Assembly (NCBI GenBank): GCA_009602735.1 | Contig: WELA01007589.1 | Coordinates: 511,468-564,087, forward strand | Direction of reading: 5' to 3' | Length of the DNA stretch: 52,620 nucleotides | From: Mesotaenium endlicherianum | Taxonomy: Eukaryota > Streptophyta > Zygnematophyceae > Zygnematales > Mesotaeniaceae | In this document: piece after piece, positions 1 to 10,789 of the stretch | Numbering within the stretch: position 1 is the stretch's first letter | Layout of the letters: each line of letters opens with the position of its first letter | Made by a program: the position numbers and the translations under genes | Notes under the pieces: generated by a model | Told to the model about the DNA's origin: nothing | Databases searched by the model: none | The model's input: only the letters and a program-made list of their open reading frames with translations

Positions 1-13
1 GGGGGGGGGGGGG
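1..13. other. G homopolymer at window start
   Basis: A run of 13 G opens the window, inside what should be an intron of the SCY1-like gene. It most likely marks a contig edge or sequencing artefact. Confidence 0.7.
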
Positions 14-26
14 CAGGAGTTTGTAC

Positions 27-1118
27 GAGCTTGCAATCGTTGTTGAGAAAGCTGACAGCCTTGGCTATCTGGTTGAGGCCCCAGGCATAGTACTCGTCCC
101 TGCACAAGGAGGAGCAGACAGTGTGGTACCTCGTTACATCCTGCAGAAGCTTCTCAACTCCTCCCTGCAACTGCAGAAGCCCCTGTCCCGAGTGCGCTCT
201 GAGCTCAATGTCCACTAGAGCATGTGACAGGCTGTTGCAGGGAGGGATGTACTGGTCCTAGACTGGGGTCCTAGGTAGGTGTCCTTTAAACTATTCTAGG
301 TCTTGGAGTGGGTGGGAGTGGGAAGGCACACCTTTGAGTGCCCTCCAGGCCGAGCTCCTTGATCATCTCAGAGAGGGGCAAGACAGGCTCGGTGACGACG
401 TAAATGGTAGGCTTTGCTGCACCAGTTTCATCCTTCTCCACTTCGGTTGAATGTAAGAATGACAGTATGTTGGGATGTCGCACCTGCAGTTCGTATGGGG
501 CCCCAGTTAGCTACTATAACCCCCATTGACATCCTCGATGAGATGAATGAGGCAGCAGTTTCAACCACACCCCATAAGCACCTTCTGCAGTACCCAGCAT
601 GTCCTGAGTCTGCTTCTTGTGTGTCAGAGGCACGGCAATCTAAACAGGACAATGCCAGGAAACGTAAGTCTAGTTTCAAGTTTTCAATCAAGAGTCATGC
701 ACCACTGCAGATTGTGGCTAGAGTCCATACAGTGCGTAGCCTCTTGGCGCCGTTGCGAGCAGCTATGAGGCGTGCGTCCTGTGCATTGCTGCCTGTCAGA
801 GAAAAGATGGATACTGCACTTCCATCTTCCTGCTCACAAAGGAATAACAAGACAAGCTTCAAATATGAGAATCCTTGCATTTTACAAACTTGCAGCTCGA
901 TCTGCTAGTTGAGTTTATTCATTACTAAAGGTGTCACCCGCAGCTGTTATGAAAGGAGGACCAGAAGTGACTGGTTGAACATGATAAAGAAGCCATACTT
1001 TACTAGTTCCTCGGTAGTGAGTCCACGATCCCCAAGCTGTCGAGTAAGGCTCTCCCAAAGTATAAGGGAAGTCTTTGATACCTCCTCCTGTCCCTAAGAC
1101 AGACCTCAAAAACTGCAT
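27..1118 (-). CDS. SCY1-like pseudokinase, N-terminal exons (partial)
   Basis: Four exons read on the minus strand: 1118-999, 829-731, 483-332 and 99-27, joining with GT-AG introns in consistent phase to 148 codons. Exon 1 starts MQFLRSVLG and carries AWGSWTHYRGTSK. Exon 2 has VSIFSLTGSNAQD and AARNGAKRLRT. Exon 3 has VRHPNILSFLHSTE and YVVTEPVLPLSEMIKELGLE. Exon 4 has DEYYAWGLNQIAKAVSFLNN. This is the start and N-lobe of plant SCY1-like / N-terminal-kinase-like proteins. That family is catalytically weak or dead and is linked to vesicle trafficking between Golgi, ER and endosome. The rest of the kinase domain and the HEAT repeats would lie beyond base 1. The 5' UTR and promoter lie to the right of 1118. 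Identity is firm; exact splice sites are by eye. Confidence 0.88.
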
Positions 1119-1539
1119 ATTTCCAGGACAATATTGTCTACAGAATACACGACTTCAATGTCGTTAAAATGGAAACCATCCGTGACATCATTGCCTAGTC
1201 TGCTTCATTAGCTGCTCGTATAGAACGCGCATAAAAGTTAATAAATGCGAGGTCGAGTGGCTAATAGAAGTTATGCCAGCACTCCACGAATACTCTTAAT
1301 GATTTCAGTTTTGAAATGCAACCCCAATCCACGCTGCTCGCTTGGGCCAACGGTGCACGGAGGGACTGCGCGCTCTGCTTGCAAAAAATTGCAAGTACAT
1401 GAAAACACATGCATTACTGTTCGGCTGCACAATGATCGTTATTTCATGTCAATTTATATAATATTCAGTCAGGTGACCACTTTCGCTGCCTAATGCCGGC
1501 ATTGCTCTGGGGCACCAAACAGCCAATTTTGTCGTCCCT
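1119..1539. other. Spacer, probable SCY1-like promoter side
   Basis: No coding exon is recognisable. It lies between the start codon of the SCY1-like gene and the 3' end of a decayed retroelement, so it should hold the promoter and 5' UTR of the former. No certain core promoter element was seen. Confidence 0.4.
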
Positions 1540-2412
1540 CTAAGTGTCGGAAACTTTACACTTTTGAGGCTTTCCAGCACGTGTGCCATCGACCTGGTCG
1601 ACATGTCGGTGAACCTTCACGTTTGGGATTTCCCTGGTCGATAGTCGGTGTATCTCTGCACATGGCAGATCGACCTGGTTGATTGCCCTTGGCACATATG
1701 TCGGTGAGGAGCCGTCTGTGGTTGACTCATTCCTGGTCTTTCTGCACCCGAGCAAATGTAGAGAAGGGTCAACACTTAGTGTTTTCACTTTGAGCTGAAC
1801 CTCATCAGTTCCTATTTCAGGGCTAGGGGGTTTAGGAAGGCAGTCAGGGCATTCCCGTCGTCCTGCCATGACTTCTTCATCACCAATGCAGAATGTGTGC
1901 CATCTAGCACTACACTTACAGCAAGTTACCATCGCCTCTTGATCATCCAGCACTTAGCAGCTGGCACAAGGTGTGGCTGGCACCAATTCCTTAGGCACAA
2001 CCTTGACTGTTGGGTCAATATTTGGCAAATGGCATAACGAGCAATTGTGCACATGATCCCTCATGGTTCTGTTGTCGTCAGAGCCTTCCAGCTCCAGCAC
2101 ACCATTTCCAAACACATGTTTCACGCGCAAGATCACTGCACCTGAACTGGTGGCAATAATGGTCTTGGTCTGTCGCTTTCTCTAGAAGGCGTCTCCTTCT
2201 TTGATCTGAGTCATCTGCAGGCGGTAACTTCCATCTCGTGTCTTCGCGTAGCATTGTGTATCACTTTTCTGCGTAATTTTCAAGTTGTCCAGAGCAGCAG
2301 GCATCATGCGTTCAAATAACGCCTTACGGCGTACCATGACTTTTAACAGCTCATCAGGGCTGTCAAGGTCTTTCACCTGCTCAATCTCCTGTCTGATGCT
2401 GCTAGGCACCAC
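1540..2412 (-). pseudogene. Family X polyprotein C-terminus with PHD-like finger
   Basis: Segments 2412-2182, 2136-1954 and 1953-1540 share one frame and are separated by stops. Around 1968-1840 the translation gives CASC, a stop codon (1956-1954), ten residues, then CCKC-SARW-H-TF-C, and about 14 residues later CPDC. That spacing (Cx2C, Cx2C, x4, Hx2C, Cx2C) is the C4HC3 pattern of a PHD finger, a chromatin-reading module. It sits after the integrase, where many gypsy elements carry a chromodomain. The downstream tail contains two similar units built around HRxxDQ and ends KCKVSDT. The in-frame stop breaks the finger. Other zinc-finger types with the same spacing cannot be excluded. Confidence 0.6.
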
Positions 2413-2540
2413 TGGACTCCTTCCAAACAGGATCTGGTATGGTGAGTAGTTTGCTAAGCAGCCTGCTTGTTGAACCTATAGCCCATTACCAGCCATGGCA
2501 GAGCCCAGTCCCAATCTCGCTTGTCATGCTCCAGACACTA

Positions 2541-3280
2541 CTACCACAGAGTTGATTTGATAGTGTGCACCATCCTTTCTGCTAGACCGTCCGCCTGTGG
2601 ATGATCTCTAGATGTAATGCGATAGTCTATGAAGCATTTATCCAGGAGTTTCTGAAATGACCCCTGGAACTCAGACCCTTGGTCTATCAGCACTTCTGTT
2701 GGAGCTCCATGACGCACAATAACATTGTTGAGGAGAGCTTCCGCCGTCCCCAAACTTTCCCTAGCAATGAGGGGTACATCCTCTATCCATTTATATAGAT
2801 GCTCAATCATGACCATAATGTATTTGTTACCTCGCTTTGACAGCAATAGCTCACCTGCGAGGTCACAGCTCCAACGACAGTCTAGACCCATGATCGGCAG
2901 AGGTTGCAAGTGCGGGTGATGCTGGGTGAATCCAGCCTTGACGCGGTCGCAGCTTTTACAGGCCTTGACCAAGTCTTCACACTGCTGCTTTATGCCCCTC
3001 AACCAGAAAGACAACTCCAAAAGATTGTAAGTCTTTTTGACACCATAGTGCCAGTGTTTTCATGCATTTCCTGCACAAGAGCTCGCCTTTTGGCAGGTTT
3101 TGACACGAGTTTTTCTTGACCATTCTCTTCAACATCAATGAGGTTGTTGCGTTTCCAGCAAAATCTCTTGGCGCGATGGCTCACCTGGTCTCTCTCTTTC
3201 AGAGAAAGTCCCTCTAGGTGCACTCCTGTCTTCAGCCAGTGCATGGTTGCTTGATCCTTCCAGATCTTTGGACTGAACAA
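2541..3280 (-). pseudogene. Family X integrase (zinc-binding region and core)
   Basis: The core reads through 3020-2541 with the first acidic residue in WSCDLAGEL, the second in IDQGSEFQ and the glutamate in GLAERMV, matching the D,D(35)E layout of Ty3/gypsy integrases. Before it, KACKSCDRVKAG is the CxxC half of the zinc-binding region. The overlapping segment 3280-2999 lies in another frame, showing a frameshift near 3000-3020. The catalytic residues survive although the gene is broken. Confidence 0.75.
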
Positions 3281-3301
3281 GGATGGCAGCTCAGCTTCAC
3301 C

Positions 3302-3862
3302 TCACTCTGCTATACTAGCCATTTCGGCCAGACAGGCGGCCAACTCTCCTGGGCTGCTCGCGTCTTCGTCTTCACGAGCTCTTATGCTGTCGTCCAAGGA
3401 TGGATCATGATTCCTACTAAGTCCATAGGCGTCGTTGTTTAGTACACCTGCTCGGTGCACCACCGTTATCTGGTACTCCTGCAGCTTGAGGACCCAGCGG
3501 GCTAACTTACCAGTGAGATCTCTGTTGTTCATCAGCCAAATTAATTGCGAGAGATCAGTGATCAACGTGAAGGTTCTTCTCCTCAGATACTCTCTGAAAT
3601 GTGCAACGGCCCAAATCACTGCCGGTAGTTCTCCTTCGTAGGATGAGTAGTTGCTCCCTGCTCGATTGTTTGAGCGAGAAGCGTAGGCAATGACGTGCTC
3701 CTCCTTGGGGCTTTCGACTGGGGTGAGCACTGCTCCAATCCCCACACGACCCCAGTCTGTGTGCAGGTTGAACGGCTTGGAATAGTCTAGTGTGCGTATG
3801 ACGGGGGTTGTTACCACCTCTTCTTTAGCTCGTTCATGGCATTCTTTTGAGCTTTTGTCCAC
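3302..3862 (-). pseudogene. Family X RNase H domain
   Basis: About 186 codons encode a Ty3/gypsy RNase H: NLHTDWGRVGIGAVL, then YASRSNNRAGSNYSSYEGEL and ITDLSQLIWLM. The region ends with the usual connection VVHRAGVLNNDAYGLSR. One acidic position, normally TDAS, reads TDWG. The segment is out of frame with the preceding reverse transcriptase, confirming decay. Confidence 0.75.
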
Positions 3863-3965
3863 ATAAAGGGTACATCCTTCTTCAGGAGTTCTGCCAAAGA
3901 TTTAGCAATTTTACTATAATCCTTCACAAACTTACGATAGTATCCGCTCAGCCCTAAAAGAGCTA

Positions 3966-4697
3966 TCAGCTAAGCACATTCGCAAGTGCAGGTATTTTGT
4001 AAATTGCCTTAGTCTTTACAGCTTGAGGGAGCATGGCATTGGTTCCAATCTCATGTCGTAAACAGGGTTCATATACCTCAAAGAACCTGCACTTTTTAGG
4101 ATGCAGTGTCATCTGGAATTTCTCCAGGCGCAAAAACACTTGTTCCAAGTGTCCAAGATGCTGTTCTACTGACTCACTAAACACCACCACATCATCAATG
4201 TATGGCTTTGCAAAGTCCAGCCCCTCCAACACCTTATTTATATTCTTTTGAATAATGCCCTTGCCAATTTTCAGCCCAAACGGCATTACTATTCACTGCC
4301 ATAACTCTCTTTGAGCCCGAAACGCAGTCTTACCTCAATTCTCCGTCTTCACAGGAATCTGGTTGAGTCGTTGCCGCATATTAATAATGCTGAACACTTT
4401 CCCGGTATTGGCGATAGAGAAGATCTGCCCTGGCTTAGGCATCACATAGTTGTCGGGCTTTGTGTAGAGATTCAATCGTCCGTAATAGCCACACATACGA
4501 GTGGCAGTGTAATTGCCAGCCTCATCCTTCTTTGCGACTACTGCTGTGGGAGCCCCATGTACTGAGGTTGATTTTTCGATCATGCCGAGCTTATGCAGGT
4601 CCTGGCAAGTCTCCTTCACACAGTCCCACTCTGTCTGACTGAGTTTATGCGGTCCAAGTCTAAGTGAATATTCAGAATTTTGTGTGATTTTACGCAC
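3966..4697 (-). pseudogene. Family X reverse transcriptase
   Basis: Two segments (4697-4335 and 4286-3966) cover the fingers and palm: LHKLGMIEKSTSVHGAP, then MPFGLKIGKGIIQ and PYIDDVVVFSESVEQHLGHL. The YIDD box is the catalytic motif. The region between, normally xDLRSGYHQI, is eroded (IINMRQRLNQI) and broken by a stop around 4300. The upstream end runs into the LTR boundary at 4714, so protease and gag of this copy are missing here. Confidence 0.75.
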
Positions 4698-4713
4698 ACT
4701 GGCAGTGGTTCTG

Positions 4714-5507
4714 TGAAATGAATCGACTTACCAAATAGGCGATTAACAATTAATAAAGATCTTTATATCAGCAAGTAATCTTATGGTATTTCCGTTCACT
4801 AGTTAAACGGCAAAGGACAATACACTAGCAACGAATAATACTCGTAAGTCAAATGCGAGTAAACTAGCATCAATGATGCAAATCAGTAAACTCATACATA
4901 AGCAAGGTTAGAAGACAGTGCGTATCAATGGCTTCTCGCCTTGGATTCAGAGTTCTCTCAGTAAGCTGTACAAGAGAGTTGGCCTCGTTTCCGAATGCCG
5001 AACTCGAGAGCAATGCCTAGCGTATGTACATGGAATGAGTTTACTGTTCAACGGTCAGTGCGATGGCACCGCCTACCCGGGAGTTAACCACGTTGGTAGG
5101 ACCTCGGTTAACCAAATCCACCGCCATCTCCCATCATCCCGAATAGCCATCCATCATAGGGATGTCATCTGGCCATTCATCTAGCATATCGCACTTAGAT
5201 GCATATCAAGGCAATTCGCTGCTACCGAGTACGGAAGTCAGCTTGCTGTCAAAGAATGTGTCAGCAAGCTGACTTATATGGACTTTCAGCCTGCTGCTTT
5301 CGACTGAGTCAGCAAACTGATAATTATGTAAAGTCCAGCAGACTGACTATTAACTACAGTTCAGCAGGCTGAACTTAATCAACTATTATATTTAAATGAA
5401 TATTATATTGACTAATATATTGATTCATTACAATACCTTTCTCCATCTGATTGATGACATCAAAATTTAAATGAATATTATATCGACTAATATACTGATT
5501 CATTACA
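4714..5507 (-). repeat. 3' LTR of the gypsy element
   Basis: Matches 12278-13023 over nearly its whole length. The basic LTR ends at 5432 (gattcattaca). It is followed by a 32-base insert (5433-5464) resembling gag sequence, and then a second copy of the terminal ~43 bases (5465-5507). Short palindromic TCAGCAnnCTGA-type motifs recur between about 5231 and 5375, in the presumed U3 promoter part. The stop codon of the upstream ORF lies in its first bases. Confidence 0.93.
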
Positions 5508-6712
5508 CCTGAGTACCTGCTGCTGATGCTTCTCCTCTGCCTTGTTCTTCTTCCTCATCCTCCTCATCCTCCTCCTCGGAGAGAGTAGGGGTCTCGTCCA
5601 CTAAGTCGTCCTGCTCCCTAGTAGACATGGAGTAGTCTACCGACCTCCCTTTCTTAGGGCGCGCTGGAGGTTGCTTGGCCTTCAGCCTACTGATATCTAT
5701 CCGGCCTGCATTCTTTGCCCATTTGACAAAGGCATGCTTTCCCTTAGAGAGGTAGTCTCTTCCCCCTCCTCCTATGTTCCTTGGTCTCTGCATTCATATT
5801 GCTCAGGCATCCATTCAGCCTGGGGTTCCAAGGGGCAATGTGAGGTGGTAGGATGAGATAGCCGTCTAGGCCATAGTGGAAGTCATCCGGTTGGGCTCGG
5901 TCACACTCCTGCTTCTTATTTGTGACGGTCATCCACCTCCAGTCTGTTGGCTGCTGGTAGTACTGGGGTCCGTGCTCAGCCTTCCTCAGTTTACACGGGA
6001 ACCAGTGAGGAGAGAACATCTGCTGTCCTGCTTCCCTGGCCAAGTACTCCCAGCTCCTTCTCTCAACTTCATTGTAAGCTGGCAAGAGTGTGAGGTAGAA
6101 TACCGTATCCTTAAAGATATCGGGCCCCATGCTCACCATCCGGATGAGTCTTTGATCTCCCACTATTCCCGGTATGGGGACCAGCTTGTCCTCTGAATCA
6201 TCTGCGAGATACCGGGCCTGCTCTGCTGTATAGCCCACCATTTTAGCATAATCTTCGTAAAGGACCACGCCGGTGTGTGTCTCGATGTACCTATCCAGTG
6301 CTGTAGCTCCTTCCTTCTGTAGCAGTGTTGTCTGTTCCAGCCTGTTGATCTCCTGGGCTGCCAGCAATGCTTCCTTCAGGTTATCGAAGTTTTGGCCACC
6401 CACCACAGTATACCTGTAAGTGGCCAAGCTCTTCTGTCTGTCCGCTTCAATCTTTTTTCTTTTCTCCTCTTCTGCCGCTGCCGCTTCTTCTTGCTGTTTC
6501 TTCTGTCTCTCCTCCTCAGCCTTCCTGAGGTTTTCCGCTTCCTGATCCTTCTTCCTCTGTGCCTCTTCTGCCGCCTCTTGTTGCTTGCGGACCCTTTCTT
6601 GTTCTCTCCTGGTGAGGGACGTCGCCGCCAGCTCCTTCTGGTATTGCTCCATTGTCCTCCTGGCTTCTTCTGCCTTGCGCTTTCTGTCCTCCTTTTGTGT
6701 GGTGGGCGCCAT
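5503..6712 (-). pseudogene. Extra gypsy ORF between pol and 3' LTR (one frameshift)
   Basis: The first part (6712-5744, 322 codons from ATG) starts MAPTTQKEDRKRKAEEARR. Its first ~110 residues are almost entirely Glu/Lys/Arg/Gln/Ala, a predicted long coiled coil. A globular part follows, with YRYTVVGGQNFDNLKEALLA, GYTAEQARYLADDSEDKL and WRWMTVTNKKQECDRAQ. Near 5744-5793 the frame shifts by one base at a G-rich stretch into a 97-residue end containing RNIGGGGRDYLSKGKHAF and an acidic tail (EEEDEEDEEEEQ). There is no signal peptide or membrane segment, so although it occupies the env position it does not look like an envelope protein. The acidic tail and coiled coil suggest a nucleic-acid or structural role, but I do not recognise the family. 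A splice-acceptor-like site lies directly before the ATG. The stop codon uses bases of the LTR. Confidence 0.75.
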
Positions 6713-6743
6713 CCTGCACATGTAACCAGGGCACAAGTTAGTA
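6713..6743 (-). promoter_or_regulatory. Putative branch point and 3' splice site before extra ORF
   Basis: Minus strand reads TACTAAC (6743-6737), then a T/C-containing stretch ending TGCAG at 6714, one base before the ATG of the extra ORF. This is a textbook branch site and acceptor arrangement. It suggests the ORF is expressed from a spliced RNA; gag's own ATG is followed by GTAAGG (12240-12235), a good donor. Not verified by RNA. Confidence 0.5.
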
Positions 6744-6979
6744 GGATATGGACCTTTGTCATAGGGATTGCAGGAAGTATGTTAGTATTTAGTATAGTGG
6801 CTTCGCTGCTGTTTACCTTACAGGATGATTGCTAAAAGTTGACGTAGTTGCGATGCGCTACACATAAACGTATGAGTGTGTTTTTATCGCTCTCGCTCAC
6901 TAACTGTCATATATTTTCCCCTCCAACTTAAATGGAGACAGGACCGCCTGTCACCTTCCCGTGTCAACTGAAATGACAG

Positions 6980-9900
6980 TTATGGAGGGACTCCAGCGGC
7001 CCGAAGGTGGAACCGTGTCAACGCCCCTTTGGCATTGGTCAAGTGGTCCTTAAACTCCCAAGTGTCCCCAGAGGCATCGTAACCCTTCCATCGAATGAGG
7101 TATTTCATGACATATTTAGACGATCGACGGACCGAGCGAGCGTCTAAAATCTCATCGACCTCATATTCCTCAGGGTCGCCGTCCCGGACAGCGGGGACCG
7201 GTCCCGGTTGGACAGGGAACCGACCTGTGAACAGTGTATCACCTTTGATGTACGGTTCCAGGAAGGAGACATTAAAGACCGGGTGCCCCTTGTATTCAGC
7301 TGACATGTTCAGTTTGTAAGCATTCTGACCGACACGACGGACCACCGAATATGGACCGACCCAGACAGGGCCAAGCTTTTTCTTGACCACACCAGGGAGG
7401 TACAGGTGCTGAGAATGCAGTTTGACTAAATCCCCCTTGGAAAATGTCAGTTCCCGACGGTGTTGATTAGCGTATTTTTGTTGGTTTTCTTGGGCCGTGT
7501 GCAAGTTTCGTTGGACTTCTGACAGGGTGTCAGCAAACTCCTGAGTTAACTGGAGGGAGACCGGGTTGTCAATCCCTTCAGGGTGAGTTAAAGATTCCCC
7601 TAGCACATCTAGAGGAGACTTAGGGACTCTACCCAGGCTGAGTTCAAAAGGAGTTTTGCCCGTTGACGCGTGCACCGCACTGTTGACCGCAAACTGAATT
7701 TGAGGCAACAGGTCATCCCAATTATCTTGTTTTTGGTTAATATATGCTCTCAGCACCTCCTGCAGAACTCGGTTAGTTCTTTCAGTCTGCCCATCAGTCT
7801 GAGGGTGGTTTGCTGTGCTGAGCAGCTGTTTGACTCCCATTAACCCCATTAAAGCTCTCCAGAACTTAGAGGTGAATTTTGAGTCTCTGTCTGAGATGAT
7901 ATTAGAAGGGAGCCCATGTTGGCATACTACATGGTTGTAAAACTGTCTCGCTGTTTCGAGTGCAGTCACTTTGACAGTTGTGGGGATAAAAATGACCATT
8001 TTTGTCAGTTTATCCACGACTACCAGTATTGAATCATGCCCGTTGGCAGTTCTTGGTAGTGAGACCACCCAGTCCATGGATATAGTTTCCCAGCGTCCCG
8101 CTGGGATGGGTAGCGGTTGCAAGAGACCTCCGGGTGGTGTGTGCCGAGACTTATTTCTCTGACACTGGTCACAGGACTTGACATATTTCAAGACCTCCCG
8201 GGGTAACCCCTCCCAATGATAATGTTTTGCCAGTTTGCCAACAGTTTTGGCCTGCCCCAAATGTCCACCCAGGAGACTGTCATGAGCTTGACTCAGTAAG
8301 AGAGACCTTATTTCCAAGTTATTAGGAATGACCAGCTTCAGCCTGCCTGAAGTGGTTTCAGTCACCCAGACCCCTCCCTTGAGCTTATACCCGAGTGCAG
8401 TAGCACGACACACACCAGTAGTGGGGCTGGGCTCAAATGTTGGGTCAGAAAGGTAGGCTTTCCTAAGTTGTTCAAGGAAGGACTTTTTCACCTTTAGTGA
8501 AGTGAGTGCACACAGGACTTTATCTACAGCATGCTGACTAAAGTTCCTTTCTTGCAAGTCAGGTCTTCTAGAGAGTGCATCAGCAGGATTCAACTTCCCT
8601 GGTTTGTAGTCGATCTGGACTTGGAACTGCTCCAGCATCTGGCTCCAGCGGTTCTCCCTCCTCGACAGCTTGGACTTCTTCTGAAAGTGGGTCAGAGCTA
8701 GATGATCTGTAATCACCTTAAAAGCTTTACCATGTAAGTATGCTCTCCACTGTTTGAGTACATGAATGATAGCTAGCAGCTCTTTATCATGCACTGAGTA
8801 ATTAATCTCCGCTGGATTAAATTTCATAGACTCATACAACACAGGATGCCACTCCTGCCGTACCTTACCATCCTTTGTGGTTTTGTCAGCAGGCTGCAAC
8901 AAAATAGCACCCATGGCAAAATCAGAGGCATCAGTAACCACCTGCACCGGTTTGCTGGGGTCATACACGGCTAGCACTGGGGCAGAACAAAGGGCATCTT
9001 TAAGGGTCTGGAAGGCAGCCTGCTGCTCTTCCCCCCACACATACCCGATGTCTTTCTTAGTAAGGTCAGTCAGTTTACTGGCCTTTGTGGAATAATTCTC
9101 AATAAATCTCCTATAGTAGTTAGCCAACCCGAGGAAGGATCTAACTTCAGAGACAGACTGTGGTACTGGCCAGTCCCTTATGGTCTGGACTTTCTTAGGA
9201 TCCACACTGATGCCCTCTTTACTGACAACGTGGCCTAAGAATTCAATACTTTCCTTAAAGAAATCACACTTGCTCATTTTAGCATACAAGTGATTTTTCC
9301 GCAGAGTGTCCAGCACTTTCTTTAAGTGTTCAGTGTGCTGAGCTTCATCTTTAGAGAAAATTAAAATATCATCCAGGAAAACTTGCACAAACTTATCCAA
9401 ATAAGGTCTGAAAATGTCATTCATAGCACCCATGAAGGTAGCAGGAGCATTAGTCAGTCCAAATGGCATCACGTTGAACTCATAGTGTCCATAACGTGTG
9501 CGGAAGGCAGTCTTGTGTTCATCCCCCTCAGCAATTCTGATTTGATGATAACCACTCTTGAGATCTATCTTACTGAACACCTTAGCGCCAGACAGGGTAT
9601 CAAGCAAGTCCTCGATTCTGGGTAAAGCATACTTGTTCTTTACTGTAATTCTGTTCAGGGCTCTGTAATCCACACACATCCGCATACTGCCATCCTTTTT
9701 CTTAACAAATAGGATGGGTGCGCCGTAAGGTGATTTACTGGGAGAAATATAACCATTTTCCTCAAGCTCTGCAATCTGTGTTTTCAACTCCTCGCTCTCC
9801 ACATAAGACAAGCCATACGTGCGTTGCCAAGGTGGCTGACTCCCAGGTAATAGATCAATCCTATGATCTACTTCCCTCTTAGGGGGTAGTCCTGGAGGCA

Positions 9901-10789
9901 TATTAAATACATCAGTGTACTGAGCAACAATTTTTGCAGCAGTAGGGTGCTCCGGAGGGCTTACCTTTTTCTCAACCACTTCTTCAGGTTGAGGAGGTAC
10001 CTCTCTTAGCAGCAGACAGAACATTCTGTCTTCCTTCTGGTTCCAGCTTTTGACGAACTCCATTGCATTCAGCAACTTGCATCCTTCTGGAAGCCTCTTC
10101 TTTTCCTTCATTTGCCATCCACACAGGACAAGAGGAAGAGCACTGGTGGGTGCCAAGTCAGTCTGCCCATCACTGGCTCCTCTCACTTTAACTGTACCTC
10201 TGCTCCAACACACTTCAGCTTGATGTCTATTAAGCCAGGACCTGCCTAGCACGAGATCATAAAAGCCAGTGTTGAGTACCTCAAATGTAAGCGTTTCAGT
10301 TAGAACTGCAATGCCAGAACCTAACTGGACCTCAATAGGCTTGGTTATAACTCCTCCCGGGATACTTGAGGCATCTCCAAGGAATATTTTTCTATTCCCT
10401 TGGGTGACAGTAGGCAGCCTTAGCCGCTTAACTAAGTCCTTGTGAATAAAAGTATGTGACGCCCCTCCGTCAACAAATGCCCTCACCTTCCTACCTGCAA
10501 TCATGCAATGCAGTAGGATAGGGGGGACTGTCTTTTCCTGACTTTCGCATTGTTCTCCTGACGTAGCAAAGAAATGTTGGACATCAGGTGGAACAAGAGC
10601 ATCCAGAGTGTGCACTCTCTGGACGTCTATATTACTGATGGTCTCCTTTATCTGTTTGTCAGGCATGCATAGTGAATCCAGTTCAGCAGGACCCATAATA
10701 CCTGCTACGAGGGCAGCTAGTGACGACTCACTATCTCTAGCATCCTCACAGTCAGTAGACTGGATTACTGACTGTTGCTGTCTTTTAAA
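6980..10789 (-). CDS. Gypsy pol polyprotein with C-terminal chromodomain
   Basis: Open for 1,238 codons from the ATG at 10696, and open upstream to the slippery site at 10789-10783, so it is probably made as a Gag-Pol fusion by -1 frameshifting. Positions from that ATG: protease near 60-100 (Asp 76 in VDGGASHTF); RT about 300-500 with SGYHQI and [10 protein letters not shown] (440-443); RNase H about 584-700 (D589, E639, D664); integrase zinc region (H805, H812, C842, C845) and core (D875, D936, E972 in TDGQTERTN); chromodomain 1178-1229 with [18 protein letters not shown] and TWEF. The chromodomain places it among chromoviruses, whose integrases are thought to be guided to marked chromatin. 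All catalytic residues are present and there is no internal stop, so pol may still be functional. It is the longest open frame in the window. Confidence 0.95.
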   Translation of the reverse strand, partial: FKRQQQSVIQSTDCEDARDSESSLAALVAGIMGPAELDSLCMPDKQIKETISNIDVQRVHTLDALVPPDVQHFFATSGEQCESQEKTVPPILLHCMIAGRKVRAFVDGGASHTFIHKDLVKRLRLPTVTQGNRKIFLGDASSIPGGVITKPIEVQLGSGIAVLTETLTFEVLNTGFYDLVLGRSWLNRHQAEVCWSRGTVKVRGASDGQTDLAPTSALPLVLCGWQMKEKKRLPEGCKLLNAMEFVKSWNQKEDRMFCLLLREVPPQPEEVVEKKVSPPEHPTAAKIVAQYTDVFNMPPGLPPKREVDHRIDLLPGSQPPWQRTYGLSYVESEELKTQIAELEENGYISPSKSPYGAPILFVKKKDGSMRMCVDYRALNRITVKNKYALPRIEDLLDTLSGAKVFSKIDLKSGYHQIRIAEGDEHKTAFRTRYGHYEFNVMPFGLTNAPATFMGAMNDIFRPYLDKFVQVFLDDILIFSKDEAQHTEHLKKVLDTLRKNHLYAKMSKCDFFKESIEFLGHVVSKEGISVDPKKVQTIRDWPVPQSVSEVRSFLGLANYYRRFIENYSTKASKLTDLTKKDIGYVWGEEQQAAFQTLKDALCSAPVLAVYDPSKPVQVVTDASDFAMGAILLQPADKTTKDGKVRQEWHPVLYESMKFNPAEINYSVHDKELLAIIHVLKQWRAYLHGKAFKVITDHLALTHFQKKSKLSRRENRWSQMLEQFQVQIDYKPGKLNPADALSRRPDLQERNFSQHAVDKVLCALTSLKVKKSFLEQLRKAYLSDPTFEPSPTTGVCRATALGYKLKGGVWVTETTSGRLKLVIPNNLEIRSLLLSQAHDSLLGGHLGQAKTVGKLAKHYHWEGLPREVLKYVKSCDQCQRNKSRHTPPGGLLQPLPIPAGRWETISMDWVVSLPRTANGHDSILVVVDKLTKMVIFIPTTVKVTALETARQFYNHVVCQHGLPSNIISDRDSKFTSKFWRALMGLMGVKQLLSTANHPQTDGQTERTNRVLQEVLRAYINQKQDNWDDLLPQIQFAVNSAVHASTGKTPFELSLGRVPKSPLDVLGESLTHPEGIDNPVSLQLTQEFADTLSEVQRNLHTAQENQQKYANQHRRELTFSKGDLVKLHSQHLYLPGVVKKKLGPVWVGPYSVVRRVGQNAYKLNMSAEYKGHPVFNVSFLEPYIKGDTLFTGRFPVQPGPVPAVRDGDPEEYEVDEILDARSVRRSSKYVMKYLIRWKGYDASGDTWEFKDHLTNAKGALTRFHLRAAGVPP

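Larger units (their letters stand above)
1540..4713 (-). mobile_element. Decayed Ty3/gypsy element, family X copy 1
   Basis: The minus strand carries, 5' to 3', fragments of reverse transcriptase (4697-3966), RNase H (3862-3302), an integrase zinc-binding region and core (3280-2541), and a C-terminal region with a PHD-like finger (2412-1540). Several frame changes and stops show it is a pseudogene. The order RT-RNase H-integrase is that of Ty3/gypsy. Its C-terminal tail resembles 14858-15145 on the plus strand, so the window holds two copies of the family. The 5' side is cut by the chromodomain gypsy element starting at 4714; sequence at 13024-13348, on the far side of that element, is probably its leader or LTR. 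No LTR flanking 1540 was identified with confidence. Confidence 0.8.

Noticed and set aside
4918-5184. 88-codon plus-strand open frame conserved in both LTRs (also at 12484-12750)
   Set aside because: It lies antisense within the LTR, lacks an ATG at its start and is conserved only because the LTRs are near-identical. No domain.
6376-6835. Basic or leucine-rich open frames opposite or beside the extra gypsy ORF
   Set aside because: Shadows of the coiled-coil coding sequence in other frames and strand.
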